Origin: Fibrobacter sp. | GTDB taxonomy: Bacteria; Fibrobacterota; Fibrobacteria; Fibrobacterales; Fibrobacteraceae | Length of the DNA stretch: 64,000 nt | Assembly (NCBI GenBank): GCA_024398995.1 | Contig: JAKSIE010000003.1 | Span: 1-64,000 of the forward strand | Direction: 5' to 3' | In this document: positions 63,693-64,000 of the stretch, piece by piece | Position numbering within the stretch: the stretch's first letter is position 1 | Layout: every line of letters begins with the position of its first letter | The notes under the pieces: generated by a model | The model's database searches: none | The model's input: the letters and a program-made list of their open reading frames with translations, nothing else | What the model was told of the DNA's origin: nothing | Program-made: the position numbers and the translations under genes

Positions 63693-64000
63693 GAAGGGCT
63701 TTACGCTTGTCGAATTAATGGTTGTCATCATCGTTATGGGGCTACTTGCCGCAATTGGCGTCCCCAAATTAACTGGTGTTATCGCCAAGTCCCGTGCCAC
63801 AGAAGTGCAACCTGCCGCAGCCACTTACGTCAAGTTGCAGAAAGCTTTCATTGCAGAAAAAGGCGGTGTTGGAACTTGGAAGAAAATCGGCTATGCAGGT
63901 CCTGGAAAGAAAACTCTGTCTAATGGTGTAACTTCCAATAGAACGCAGTATTTTGATTATAGTGCGTCAGATGAAATCACATCTACGATTAAGCCGAACT
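63685..64000 (+). CDS. Type IV major-type pilin (3' end outside window)
   Basis: Starts at ATG 63685, overlapping the giant pilin stop by 8 bases; GGAG precedes it. The translation begins MNKKG-FTLVELMVVIIVMG, a canonical class III prepilin with Glu at +5, followed by an N-terminal helix (AAIGVPKLTGVIAKSRATEV). The frame is open to the right edge, at least 105 residues. Could be PilA/PilE or another minor pilin. Confidence 0.9.
   Translation, partial: MNKKGFTLVELMVVIIVMGLLAAIGVPKLTGVIAKSRATEVQPAAATYVKLQKAFIAEKGGVGTWKKIGYAGPGKKTLSNGVTSNRTQYFDYSASDEITSTIKPN

Overview
The window looks like a chromosome segment from a Fibrobacter-type bacterium (phylum Fibrobacterota). This is inferred from several things together: serine-rich linkers on a secreted esterase, a periplasmic pair of GH3 beta-glucosidases, a CE15 glucuronoyl esterase, a cytosolic GH116 glycosidase, an outer-membrane OmpA protein with acidic calcium-type repeats, lipid A genes (so a Gram-negative envelope) and a type IV minor-pilin operon with an enormous PilX-like member. 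No insertion sequence, prophage module, rRNA or CRISPR array was found. One tRNA gene, tRNA-Pro(CGG), is present.

Layout. 1-6.5 kb: the end of an OmpA-like protein, a small unknown gene, thyA-folA, a membrane diguanylate cyclase, an MgtC/DUF4010 membrane protein and thiD. 6.5-7.1 kb: a duplicated, hairpin-rich unit that includes a tRNA 3' end, next to the intact tRNA-Pro. 7.1-17.2 kb: an Smr-domain protein, a fused amino-acid ABC binding protein/permease with its ATPase, a secreted M6-type metalloprotease and two tandem GH3 enzymes. 17.3-25.3 kb: metH, then a reverse-strand envelope group (LpxL-like acyltransferase, UAP1-like pyrophosphorylase, MraY), then a zinc-ribbon protein. 25.3-35 kb: a HAD phosphatase, a secreted triple-repeat protein, a membrane glycosyltransferase carrying an NPCBM domain with a coupled GT-B glycosyltransferase, an AT-rich PD-(D/E)XK-like gene followed by an array of paired TACGTA motifs, purC and a Cys-rich secreted protein. 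35.2-51.4 kb, reverse strand: GH116, then the complex I operon nuoA-BC-D-H-I-J-K-L-M-N preceded by an unknown gene and relA/spoT. 51.6-64 kb: CE15 esterase, thrH, hsp33, and the minor-pilin operon running off the right edge.

How the genes fit together. Plant-cell-wall breakdown is represented by CE15 (lignin-glucuronoxylan esters), two exported GH3 enzymes and an intracellular GH116. Adhesion and secretion are represented by OmpA, the pilin operon and a Por-like C-terminal domain. Energy conservation is represented by an 11-subunit type complex I without the NuoEFG NADH module and with NuoB and NuoC fused. thyA-folA, metH and purC cover one-carbon and nucleotide metabolism.

The least explained structures are: the three 41-bp inverted-repeat modules at 32521-32752 behind an orphan nuclease-like gene; the lobe-permuted tandem duplication in the ABC binding protein/permease; the roughly 2060-residue PilX-like pilin; and the duplicated tRNA-end/terminator unit. 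All assignments come from reading the sequence and knowledge of families. No database search was run.
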